Source: JBJHBP01 sp050485645 (GTDB taxonomy: Bacteria > Pseudomonadota > Gammaproteobacteria > Steroidobacterales > Rariloculaceae). Taken from it: a stretch of DNA of 64,000 nt. Positions 1 through 7,888 of the stretch are shown here, in pieces. The translations under genes and the position numbers were made by a program. How positions within the stretch are numbered: the first letter of the stretch is position 1; each line of letters starts with the position of its first letter. Below the pieces are notes generated by a model. It was not told the origin of the DNA, searched no databases, and saw only the letters and a list, made by a program, of their open reading frames with translations. Location of the stretch: contig JBJHBT010000005.1 of NCBI GenBank assembly GCA_050485645.1, forward strand, positions 104,837-168,836, written 5' to 3'.

Positions 1-1392
1 CCGGATTCGGCATCGGCGCGCATCCGTTTCGACGACCCGCCTGTCAGCGTTTCGCCAACCGGCCGTTCCGAGGCGGTTCCGGCGGTGATCTGGCTGGGTG
101 CGCCGGATCGGATCACCGGTGCCCGTCTGGACGCGGAAGGTGCCGCGCTGCAGTGGGACGGCGGCTCGCTGGCGCTGCGGGTGCCGCCGCCACTGCCGTC
201 CAATCGCTCCTATATCGACGCATCGACCAGCGAGTTTCTGTCCGGCAGGCCGCTGACCGTCCGTGGCGCCTGGGTCGCGTCGGATCCGGTGCGCGCGGAG
301 GCAGGGCCTGCCTTCGTGGCGCGGTCGTTGTGGCCCGAGGACTGGCGCCTGGACACGAGCGCAATGACACTGGCGCCGCTGCGGGAACGCGAAACGCTGG
401 GAACGCTGATCGAGGCAATGGACAGTGGCGGCGGCCCGCTGTCCACACGCCTGCTCTGGGAGCGCAACCCCGGGCAGCAGCGCAACTGGGCGGGTCGTCC
501 GGTACTGGCATTCATTCTCAGCGGCGCACAGGGCGATGACGACGGCTCGCGCGGCGGACATCTGGGTGTGGCCAGCGGCTACGTAGGCCCTCAGGGCCAG
601 TGGGACCACTGGCTGGTCGAGAACTTTTATCCGGTGGACGACCCGAATGCCAAAGGCATCATTCCTGCCTCGGTTCCCGCCGACAAATATCTGACCGATG
701 TGAACAGCGGGCAGCTCTATTATCGGCCGTCGTACATGCTGGTGGTGGTGCTGCGCGAACCGCGCGTCGCCGGTTTCGTGCATCAGGCCCTGCATGCGAA
801 TCTGCTGCGCCTGTACTGCCGCGACAACATCTACCGGCGCGGACGCAACAACAGCACCGCGATGACCATGGATCCGCTGCGTGACATGGGCTGGCGTATC
901 CCAACCGTCGGCCCCAGCAGCAGGATACTCGGCTGGATGCTGGCGCCGATCATGGCGCTGGCGGCGCGCGACATCTCGATGGGTCGCGAGCTGGCCGGCG
1001 CGCTGTCGACAGAACGGTCCCGGCTGCTGCCACGGGTGGCCTTCGAGCTCGCCGGACATGACCTGCTTGCCCTGATCGCGGCGGACATGGCGTCGCAGTC
1101 GACGCCCGATACCGACGTGGCGCAGGGATCGTCACCGTCGGCGCGAGCGGCGCGATCACCCGCAGTGACACTGACGCCGTTCGAGCAGATGCTGGCCGAA
1201 GACGTCGAGGCGCTGGTGTTTATCCGGTTGCCGCAGATTCCGTCGTCGCGTCGATTCGGCAGCTTTCCGGAGCGTTCGATGCTGACCTTCGGCGCCACGG
1301 TGGTCGCGAAGCCGGGGCCACTCGAAGCGGCGCCCGAGACGACGCCCCGTCCCTTTCCATCCGGGTTGCTTCTAAGCTGCGCTGACCACTGA
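1..1392 (+). CDS. Uncharacterised protein, 5' end outside the window
   Basis: The frame is open from the first base, so the start codon lies upstream; the GTG at 85 is only the first in-window candidate. About 463 residues are visible. No domain can be named with certainty. The central part has GGHLGV, a tryptophan-rich WLVENFYPVD stretch, YRPSYML and then NNSTAM. From memory this order resembles a family of uncharacterised proteobacterial proteins in which the last motif reads MNCTG, which would suggest a papain/NlpC-like fold with His and Cys. Here the Cys position is Ser. That link is a recollection, not a search result. A hydrophobic stretch (GWMLAPIMALAARD) follows. The C-terminal 100 residues are low complexity and probably disordered. 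The next gene is convergent. Confidence 0.6.
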   Translation, partial: PDSASARIRFDDPPVSVSPTGRSEAVPAVIWLGAPDRITGARLDAEGAALQWDGGSLALRVPPPLPSNRSYIDASTSEFLSGRPLTVRGAWVASDPVRAEAGPAFVARSLWPEDWRLDTSAMTLAPLRERETLGTLIEAMDSGGGPLSTRLLWERNPGQQRNWAGRPVLAFILSGAQGDDDGSRGGHLGVASGYVGPQGQWDHWLVENFYPVDDPNAKGIIPASVPADKYLTDVNSGQLYYRPSYMLVVVLREPRVAGFVHQALHANLLRLYCRDNIYRRGRNNSTAMTMDPLRDMGWRIPTVGPSSRILGWMLAPIMALAARDISMGRELAGALSTERSRLLPRVAFELAGHDLLALIAADMASQSTPDTDVAQGSSPSARAARSPAVTLTPFEQMLAEDVEALVFIRLPQIPSSRRFGSFPERSMLTFGATVVAKPGPLEAAPETTPRPFPSGLLLSCADH

Positions 1393-1572
1393 TCCGACGA
1401 GCCGCTTTCTGCTGCCGTGCTGCTCAAGCGGGGGCGAGGTTGGCATCGGCAGCCCGCTCAGCCTGTTCCTTATGGATATTCGTTCTGATCTCGCGACTTT
1501 CCGTTCCTTCGAATCATCGCTGCGCAGGCGCAGGAACGTGGTTTCGATGTTCAATGCGGCGGCTCGACTCAT
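1372..1572 (-). CDS. Possible small hypothetical protein
   Basis: A 66-residue reading frame starts at ATG 1572 (MSRAAALNIETTFLR); a GTG at 1596 would add eight residues. It is rich in Arg, Ser and Glu in the first half (SDDSKERKVARSERISIR), as in short basic helical proteins, and then becomes low complexity. It overlaps the end of the preceding plus-strand gene by 21 bases, and no convincing Shine-Dalgarno site precedes either start. I recognise no family. It is the only plausible gene in the 262 bases between the first gene and glutamate dehydrogenase, and may be spurious. Confidence 0.2.
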   Translation of the reverse strand: MSRAAALNIETTFLRLRSDDSKERKVARSERISIRNRLSGLPMPTSPPLEQHGSRKRLVGSVVSAA

Positions 1573-1654
1573 CAGTCTGGCGTACGATTCCGGCACCGTA
1601 ACGAACCCGCTGCCCGGGGTACTCCGTCGGCGTGGCTCGGGCCGGCCACGCTAC

Positions 1655-2887
1655 TCACTGAACACCCCGCAGCTGCGCGGCCCGCGCCACGCGTTGTACG
1701 GCGAGGATGAACGCCCCTTCACGCAGCGTGCAGTCGTGCTCGCGCGCGACATCGGCCACGCTCCGGAAAGCCTTGCGCATCACCTTGTCCAGACGTTCCC
1801 TTGTGGTGTCCAGTTCCCAGTGCAGGTACTGCATGTTCTGCACCCACTCGAAATAGGAGCAGGTGACGCCGCCCGCATTCGCCAGAATGTCGGGCACCAC
1901 CGGTATCTCCCGCTCGCAGAGAATCCTGTCGGCGTTTGGCGTGGTGGGCATGTTCGCTGCTTCCACCACCAGTGCGCAGCGAAGATCTGCCGCGTTGTCG
2001 GCATTGATCACGCCACCAATCGCCGCCGGCATCAATACGTCACACTCCATGCACAGCAGCCTCTCGTTGTCGACGTGATCCACGCCATCGAAATCGGCGA
2101 GCTTTCCGTCATCGGCCACATGTGCGCGCAGTTTGTCGATGTCGAGACCTTCGGGGTCGTGAATGCCGGTGTTGTGATCGGATACGGCGATGACCTTGGC
2201 TCCGGCTTCGTGCAGAAAACTCGCGGCGAACGAGCCTACATTGCCGAAGCCCTGTATCACCACTCTGGCGTCGGCCAGATCACGATCCAGCAGCTTCAGC
2301 GCCTGCTCGGTGATCACGCGGCAGCCGCGGCCGGTGGCCTCTTCGCGGCCGGCGGCGCCGAACAGATCCATGGGTTTGCCGGTCACCACGCCCGGACTGA
2401 AGCCGTGGAATTTCTCGTACTCGCTCATGATCCACGCCATCTCGCGCGGACCGGTATTCAGATCGGGCGCCGGGATGTCCTCGGTGGGACCAATGACTTC
2501 GCGAATCCCCTGCACGAACTTGCGGGTGATGCGTTCGATCTCGGCTTCGCTGTAGTCGTCGGGATCCAGACAGATGCCTCCCTTCGCGCCGCCGAAAGGC
2601 ACGTCGACCACGGCCGTCTTCCAGGTCATCAGTGAGGCAAGCGCGGCGGAGTAGTCGGCATCCATGCCGCTATGGAAGCGCAGGCCGCCTTTGTACGGCC
2701 CGCGTGCATTGTTGTGCTGTACGCGAAACCCGCTGAAGTGCGTGATATCGCCGTTGTCCAGCTCCACCTGCACGGTGGCGTGCACCTCACGTTGCGGCAG
2801 CTTCAGAAGTGCCTGCCGCTTCTCGGGAATATCGAGCGTGCGCATTGCGCGCGTGAGAAATTCATTCGTGGCTTCCAGTGCATGCAT
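1655..2887 (-). CDS. gdhA: Glutamate dehydrogenase (Glu/Leu/Phe/Val family)
   Basis: Catalyses reversible NAD(P)-dependent oxidative deamination of glutamate to 2-oxoglutarate and ammonia in the cytoplasm. The 410-residue length is normal for the hexameric small-subunit class. The N-terminal dimerisation/catalytic domain has KGGLRFH, then the catalytic-lysine motif GGAKGGI at about residues 100-106, and DIPAPDLNTG. The C-terminal Rossmann domain starts with VVIQGFGNVG. The conserved ANAGGVTCSYFEWVQN follows near residue 335. Three overlapping ATGs (2883, 2887, 2891) lie in a CATGCATGCAT string; the 2887 start is in frame and has an AGG about eight bases upstream. Coenzyme preference cannot be settled by eye. 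It is monocistronic, convergent with the first gene. Confidence 0.95.
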   Translation of the reverse strand: MHALEATNEFLTRAMRTLDIPEKRQALLKLPQREVHATVQVELDNGDITHFSGFRVQHNNARGPYKGGLRFHSGMDADYSAALASLMTWKTAVVDVPFGGAKGGICLDPDDYSEAEIERITRKFVQGIREVIGPTEDIPAPDLNTGPREMAWIMSEYEKFHGFSPGVVTGKPMDLFGAAGREEATGRGCRVITEQALKLLDRDLADARVVIQGFGNVGSFAASFLHEAGAKVIAVSDHNTGIHDPEGLDIDKLRAHVADDGKLADFDGVDHVDNERLLCMECDVLMPAAIGGVINADNAADLRCALVVEAANMPTTPNADRILCEREIPVVPDILANAGGVTCSYFEWVQNMQYLHWELDTTRERLDKVMRKAFRSVADVAREHDCTLREGAFILAVQRVARAAQLRGVQ

Positions 2888-3082
2888 GCATAGAACCTAG
2901 CATGCGCGTCACGCCAGGCCAAATCCGGCCATCCGTATCGTCGGGTAGCCGGTCGTTTCGCTCTGGCGCGTCCACCTCCCGCCCGGCCATCTCGAGGCGA
3001 TCGGGTCGCGGCCTGATCGCGGCCGCGGCTTCGAAGATCGTGACCGGGCGGGCGCCGGGCCCGCGCTACCGATCGGGGCTCG

Positions 3083-3457
3083 CTACAGACGGACGATCTG
3101 TGGCTTCAGAGAGTAGCAGAACGCGAGTACGTCCTTCTGGGACTCCTCGTCGATGCCGTGCTGCCGCAGGCCCGCCATGATGTCGTCGAGCACGGCGAGA
3201 AATTCGTCACCGCTGATGTTCATGCCGGTATGCGCTTCGACCATGGACTTTCCCTTGTAAGAGACCGGCCCTCCGGCGCTTTCCGAGAAGAAATCCACGA
3301 CATGCTGAAACACCGCTTCAAAGCGTGCCGGATCTTTGGCCAGCGGTTCGTAACGCTTCTGGATGACAGGGTTGTTCAGATGATTTTCGATGACCGTCCG
3401 CGTGAGATTGCGAAGACCGTCGTTGCCGCCGAGGCGCTCAAAGAGACTGGTGGACAT
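3083..3457 (-). CDS. glbN: Group 1 truncated haemoglobin
   Basis: A small 2-on-2 globin of 124 residues that binds haem and probably O2 or NO in the cytoplasm. It opens with the family signature SLFERLGGNDGLRNLTRTVI, followed by HLNNP, the PARFEAVFQHVVDFF helix, GGP, and the proximal-His region MVEAHTGMNIS. The open frame extends 26 codons further upstream, but ATG 3457 has a strong GAGGAAG Shine-Dalgarno a few bases ahead and starts exactly where the family does. It is divergent from the TPR gene at 3566, with 108 bases between them holding both promoters. It has no operon partner, so its role (NO detoxification or O2 delivery) is not indicated by context. Confidence 0.93.
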   Translation of the reverse strand: MSTSLFERLGGNDGLRNLTRTVIENHLNNPVIQKRYEPLAKDPARFEAVFQHVVDFFSESAGGPVSYKGKSMVEAHTGMNISGDEFLAVLDDIMAGLRQHGIDEESQKDVLAFCYSLKPQIVRL

Positions 3458-3565
3458 TGGTTCTTCCTCCGTGGGTTGCCTGGAACTCGGGATACGCTGC
3501 GCATCCCGTCTTGTAGGCGTGAGAAAACTTGTCACGCTGGTACATGCCAGCCCAGAATCGGGTCG

Positions 3566-5695
3566 ATGAGCGATGCGGTGAACGGGAACGAGCGGGTGGC
3601 GAGTATCGAGACGGCGTTGCAGGCGGGCGATTTCGCACGCGCTCAGACGCTACTGGCAACCTGGGACGGCCCAACGACACCCCGACTCCTCGACCTGCGC
3701 GGGAAGGCTGCGTACGGGGTCGGCGAGCTGGAGGCCTGCCTGACGGCTTACGAGGAATTGCACCGGTTGCATCTCGACGCGGGTCGCACGGAGGAGGCGG
3801 CACAGGCGGCCGTCATCGTGGGCATGTACCTGATGATGGACACGGGCCTGATGGCGACGGTTCGTGCCTGGCTCGGTCGCGCCCGTTCGCTGCTGCGGGA
3901 CGCACCCGACAGCGCAGTCTGGGCGTGGCTGTCGGCAGTCGGTGCCTACGAGCGCCTGATGTGTGGCGACATGGCGGGTGTCAGTGCATGTGCGCAGCGT
4001 GCCATCGATCTTGGCGTGCATCATGGCATGCAGCCGCCGGTCATCATCGGTCGCGTGGCTCTCGGACGTGTTTACATCCACGACGGTCGGGTCGACGAGG
4101 GTCTGGCCATGCTGGATGATGTCGCGCTTGATCTCACCTCGGGTGGTCTCGATGCGATGACGTCGGGCCAGATGTGGTGCGAGCTGATTTGCGCGATGCA
4201 GTGGGTGGGGCAGCCCGACCGGGCCGAAGAGTGGACCGAGGCGATGGAACGCTGGCGCCAGGGTGCGGCTTTTGGGGGACTCAACGGTCGATGCCGCGTG
4301 CACCGCGCCGAGATCATGCGTATGCGCGGCCCCTGTGATGCGGCAGAGCAGGAGGCGCTGCTGGCCTGCGAGGAACTCCGGCCGTGGATGCGCCGCGAGT
4401 TCGGCTGGCCGCTGACAGAGCTGGGTAATGTGCGGCTGCAGAAGGGCGATTTCGCCGGTGCCGAGGAGGCGTTTCTGGCCGCTCACGCTAACGCCTGGTC
4501 GCCCCAGCCGGGTCTGGCGCTGCTGAGGTTGGCGCAAGGGAGGGCGGAAGAAGCCTGGTCGATGATCGAGGAGGCTCTCACGCACCCCTACGCCGTCCCG
4601 TCGAAGGAATATCCGCCATCGGGCGCGTTGCGGCGCGCTCCGTTGGTCGAAGCGAAGGTGCGGATCGCGATTGCCACGGGTCGGATTGATGCGGCCAGGC
4701 TGGCCGCCGAAGAGCTGTCGCAGACCGCGGCGATCTATCGGAGCCGCACCATGCGGAACGCGGCCGTGGCTGCGCATGCACGTATCCTGGCCGCGGCGGG
4801 TCAGCCGGCCGAAGCGTTGCCCGACCTTACCGCTGCAATGCTCGAATGGGTCGATCTGCGAATGCCTTTCGAAGCTGCGATGCTGCGTGTCGAGCTCGCA
4901 GCGGCATGCCGTGAAGCCGGAAACGCGGACAGCGCTGAGCGTGAGCTGACGGCGGCATGCCGGATGTTCGAAGACCTCGGTGCGCGACACTGGATGGAGC
5001 AGGCTCGCAGGGATGCACGACCAGTGAACGAAGCCGCCGCGGCAGCCGTTTCCTCGACGAAGCATGCAGACGCGATCAGGTGTGTGGTGAGGTCCGATGC
5101 CGATGCCGGCGCGAACCGCTGTTCATTCCGGCTGGTGGGTGACATGCGCACCGTGCGTTTCGCCGGACGCGAAATGCACCTGAAGGATCTCAAGGGCATG
5201 CGGTACATCGAGCGACTGCTTCGCGAACCAGGTCGGGAGTTTCATGCGCTTGATCTGGTGGAGGTCGAGCGCGGCGCGCTGCCGGTCGCCTACGCCCGGG
5301 AATTCGGTGCGACCTAGGGCGTAGGCGGACAGGCCGGTCTTGAAGTCTTTGATGCCACGGCACGAGAGGCCTACCGCCGTCGGCTGGCCGAGGTGGAAGC
5401 AGATATCGCGGACGCTGAAGCGAACAATGACCTCGGCCGCGCTGAACTGGCGCGCGCGGACCGCGAGTTTCTGGTAGACGAGCTCGCGCGGGGTGTGGGC
5501 CTGGGTGGTCGCGCACGCAGCATCGGCGGTGGCGCGGAGCGCGCCCGTACCGCCGTGACCCGCTCGATACGCTACGCGCTCGACCGCATTGCCAGACACC
5601 ACCCGCTGTTGGCCGAACACCTGCGCCACGCTATCCGCACTGGTACCTACTGCAGTTACGAACCGGACCCGCTGTCAGGTGTGTACTGGGAGTGA
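3566..5695 (+). pseudogene. Long TPR protein interrupted by an in-frame TAG
   Basis: The ATG at 3566 opens 583 codons of helical repeats (many A-x2-A/L TPR-like helices, e.g. ALLRLAQGRAEEAWSMIEEA). The C-terminal module begins FRLVGDMRTVRFAGREM and LKGMRYIERLLREPGREF. The frame stops at TAG 5315-5317, but the same frame stays open to TGA 5693-5695 and continues the module: AYRRRLAEVEADIADAEANN, then LGRAELARADREFLVDELAR and RTGTYCSYEPDP. These are the usual last ~110 residues of TPR/ATPase-type regulatory proteins in Actinobacteria and Proteobacteria, so the whole is one 709-codon gene with one nonsense codon. It could be a true pseudogene, a sequencing error (for example C or G to T) or, least likely, readthrough. 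It stands alone, divergent from the globin. Confidence 0.8.
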
Positions 5696-5895
5696 CACCG
5701 CCCACGATCATCTCAACGCGCTCCTGGAAGACTGTGTAGTACCTGCCGCCGCTTTGCACGTTGAGTAAGTCGTCGTGCCGTTGCGTTAGCATGCTCGCGT
5801 TCTCCGGCGGAGCCGGGCACAGCCCCACGACATCCTCAGGCACGGCTCTGGGTTTGGCCTGCGGGCACTATCGCGCTTCAGTGCCCGGCCACCGG

Positions 5896-6729
5896 TTATC
5901 GCGACTTCCGATGCGCTTCGAAGAAGCGGAAGATGTGCGGCATGCTTTCCGTGAACGGCCCGTGATCGCCACCCGGAATTTCGATGTACTCATGCACGAG
6001 ATCCATCGCTTCGAGCGAAGCGGCCCAATTCCGGGTGTTGGCGGCCGGCACCACGGTATCCGCATCACCCTGCGTGATCATGACCGGGATGGCTGCATCC
6101 TTCAGCGGCTGCAGAATCTCGTCCCGATTGCGCTCCATCATGAACGCGGCGGGTGCAATGGCAGCGATCGCGGCCCATTCGGAAGCGTGCTTCTGCCCGA
6201 GAAACAGCGCTCCGGCACCGCCCATGGAGTGGCCCATCAGATAGATACGGGTGTCATCAACATTAAACTCCTCCCGCGTCATCTGAAGCACGTTCATGAC
6301 GTCCTTCTCGCTGAGTTCGGCAAGATTGGGCGGTTCGATCGGCTGATTGCCGAAGGAAATCGGCGGTGAACCGTACCAGCCGGTGACGTTGTAACCGAGC
6401 GGACCAACAACGATGTAGCCGCCTTCCTCGGCGAGATCGATCAGTCGGTCGCGAACGAGGAAGTTGCCGTCGCCGCCCATCCCGTGCAAGGCGACGATCA
6501 GCGGATTCTCTTTGTCATCGGCAACCTTTGATGACACGAACAGCACATAGGGCAATTCCTCGTTCGTGTCCTCGAAGAGATACGTGCGCTGCTCGGTGCG
6601 CGGATCCGGCTCGATAGTCATCGGCATACGCGGCCCGTTGGCGGGCGGCTGGGCGGCGGCCGACCCGGCGATGAGCAGAGCCATTGCCAGAGCGATACCG
6701 GCGGGTACGTACCTGTTGATCAAGTTCAT
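5896..6729 (-). CDS. Exported PHB-depolymerase-like alpha/beta hydrolase
   Basis: A 277-residue secreted serine esterase. ATG 6729 is chosen because AGGA sits eight bases ahead and the protein then begins with a typical signal peptide (MNLINRYVPAGIALAMALL, cleavage near SAAAQ). The fold shows the oxyanion region LIVALHGMGG, the nucleophile elbow GHSMGGAGA, an aspartate in ITQGDADTVVP and the catalytic His in PGGDHGPF, the layout of LpqC/PHB-depolymerase-type esterases. It is the last gene of the minus-strand hydrolase cluster, 93 bases after the preceding stop, so it may be co-transcribed. The substrate is unknown; context suggests an ester of a plant-type aromatic compound or a polyester. 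Confidence 0.85.
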   Translation of the reverse strand: MNLINRYVPAGIALAMALLIAGSAAAQPPANGPRMPMTIEPDPRTEQRTYLFEDTNEELPYVLFVSSKVADDKENPLIVALHGMGGDGNFLVRDRLIDLAEEGGYIVVGPLGYNVTGWYGSPPISFGNQPIEPPNLAELSEKDVMNVLQMTREEFNVDDTRIYLMGHSMGGAGALFLGQKHASEWAAIAAIAPAAFMMERNRDEILQPLKDAAIPVMITQGDADTVVPAANTRNWAASLEAMDLVHEYIEIPGGDHGPFTESMPHIFRFFEAHRKSR

Positions 6730-6822
6730 GTCATTCATCCTGTTTGCAATTTTCCGGCGGAAACTGAATTCGAAACGACTGCCGGCCCGCGGCAACCACG
6801 AACTGAACCCACGCAGCTTCGA

Positions 6823-7875
6823 TCAGCGCAGCGAGCGTGAGGCAATCTCCCAGTTCGGATCCCGGCAGATGCCGCAGTCGTCACCGAGAAAGTAGCCGCG
6901 GCCACTTTCACTGGTATCACCCAACAGCTGCCACTTCAGCCAGGCGACGGCCGCGATGCCGTAAGGTCCGCCGTTGTCCTGAAAGTACGTGCCGCCGTGG
7001 CCGACGGACGGATACACACCATGGAAGACCGGCACGTGCGCGGGCAGGCTCTCGAAGTCGCGCCTGCCGTTCGCATATGCGATGTCGGATTCACCGCCCG
7101 TCACGATGATCACCGAGCCGTGGATACCGTTGTAGAGATCTTCGTCGGGCGTGAACAGACCGCTGTTCCAAATGCCGACGGTGGACACACGCGGATCGTC
7201 GGATGCGCCGTAGGACATCAGGCCTCCGCAGGACATGCCCATCGCCGCAACGCCGGCCACATCGACCTTGCGGTAAAACCGGCTGTCCGCCCTTGCAGTT
7301 TCCGCTTCCAGCCAGTTGATGGCCGCGATCAGGTTCGTGCCGTTGACCATTGCGTTGCCGGTGCCGGGGGCCGGCTGGCCAGGTGCGCGACCGCCCTCCC
7401 GAGGCGGACCGCCGGGACCGCCCAGACCTCCCGGACCGGCACCGACAGCCCCGGGGGGGCCGTCGGCGATGACTACGAAGCCATACGACGCAATCTCGGA
7501 GAGAAAGTCCGGGAACATCAGGCCGTTTCTGGCGCAGCCGCCGTTGCCCCAGACCAGCACCGGATGGCTGTCCATCGTCAGTTCAGCCGGCCGGTAAATC
7601 GTGTGCATGGCAAGGTCAGGGTGGTGTTCGACTGTGACCGCAAACGGTCCGGTAGGCGGCGCGCCCATCAGCCGCACATCGACGACTGTCAGCTCCGTGA
7701 CATCACTGGAACCATCCTGAGCCGACACGGCCATCGCCAGGGCGCCGGCGCAGGCTGCCAGCGCGAGCGTCGCAGCCGGCCGCGCGGTGAACGGTTTCGC
7801 ACCCGCAGCCCTCCAGCGCACCGGTCCCCGGTCACATCGCCCTGTCATGGACTGATTCGTGCTGCGTCGCGTCAT
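6823..7875 (-). CDS. Exported alpha/beta hydrolase with Gly/Pro-rich insert
   Basis: About 350 residues. ATG 7875 has GGGAG nine bases upstream; the start lies just beyond the tannase stop, suggesting translational coupling. A long basic N-terminus leads into a hydrophobic signal segment (PAATLALAACAGALAMAVSA). The core has PVLVWGNGGC (oxyanion loop), the nucleophile elbow GMSCGG (Ser near residue 215), an acidic VTGGESDIAY and a His in VGHGGTYF, as in PET-hydrolase/chlorophyllase-like dienelactone-type hydrolases. Residues about 139-171 are a Gly/Pro-rich loop next to the oxyanion strand. It recalls the longer Gly-rich insert of the neighbouring esterase at 10726. The C-terminus carries Cys residues in DDCGIC, perhaps a disulfide. 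The substrate is unknown. Confidence 0.8.
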   Translation of the reverse strand: MTRRSTNQSMTGRCDRGPVRWRAAGAKPFTARPAATLALAACAGALAMAVSAQDGSSDVTELTVVDVRLMGAPPTGPFAVTVEHHPDLAMHTIYRPAELTMDSHPVLVWGNGGCARNGLMFPDFLSEIASYGFVVIADGPPGAVGAGPGGLGGPGGPPREGGRAPGQPAPGTGNAMVNGTNLIAAINWLEAETARADSRFYRKVDVAGVAAMGMSCGGLMSYGASDDPRVSTVGIWNSGLFTPDEDLYNGIHGSVIIVTGGESDIAYANGRRDFESLPAHVPVFHGVYPSVGHGGTYFQDNGGPYGIAAVAWLKWQLLGDTSESGRGYFLGDDCGICRDPNWEIASRSLR

Positions 7876-7888
7876 GTCTGTGCTCCCG

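Noticed and set aside
1472..2635. Plus-strand frame of 387 codons opposite glutamate dehydrogenase
   Set aside because: Antisense shadow of a clearly conserved gene; no recognisable domain or Shine-Dalgarno.
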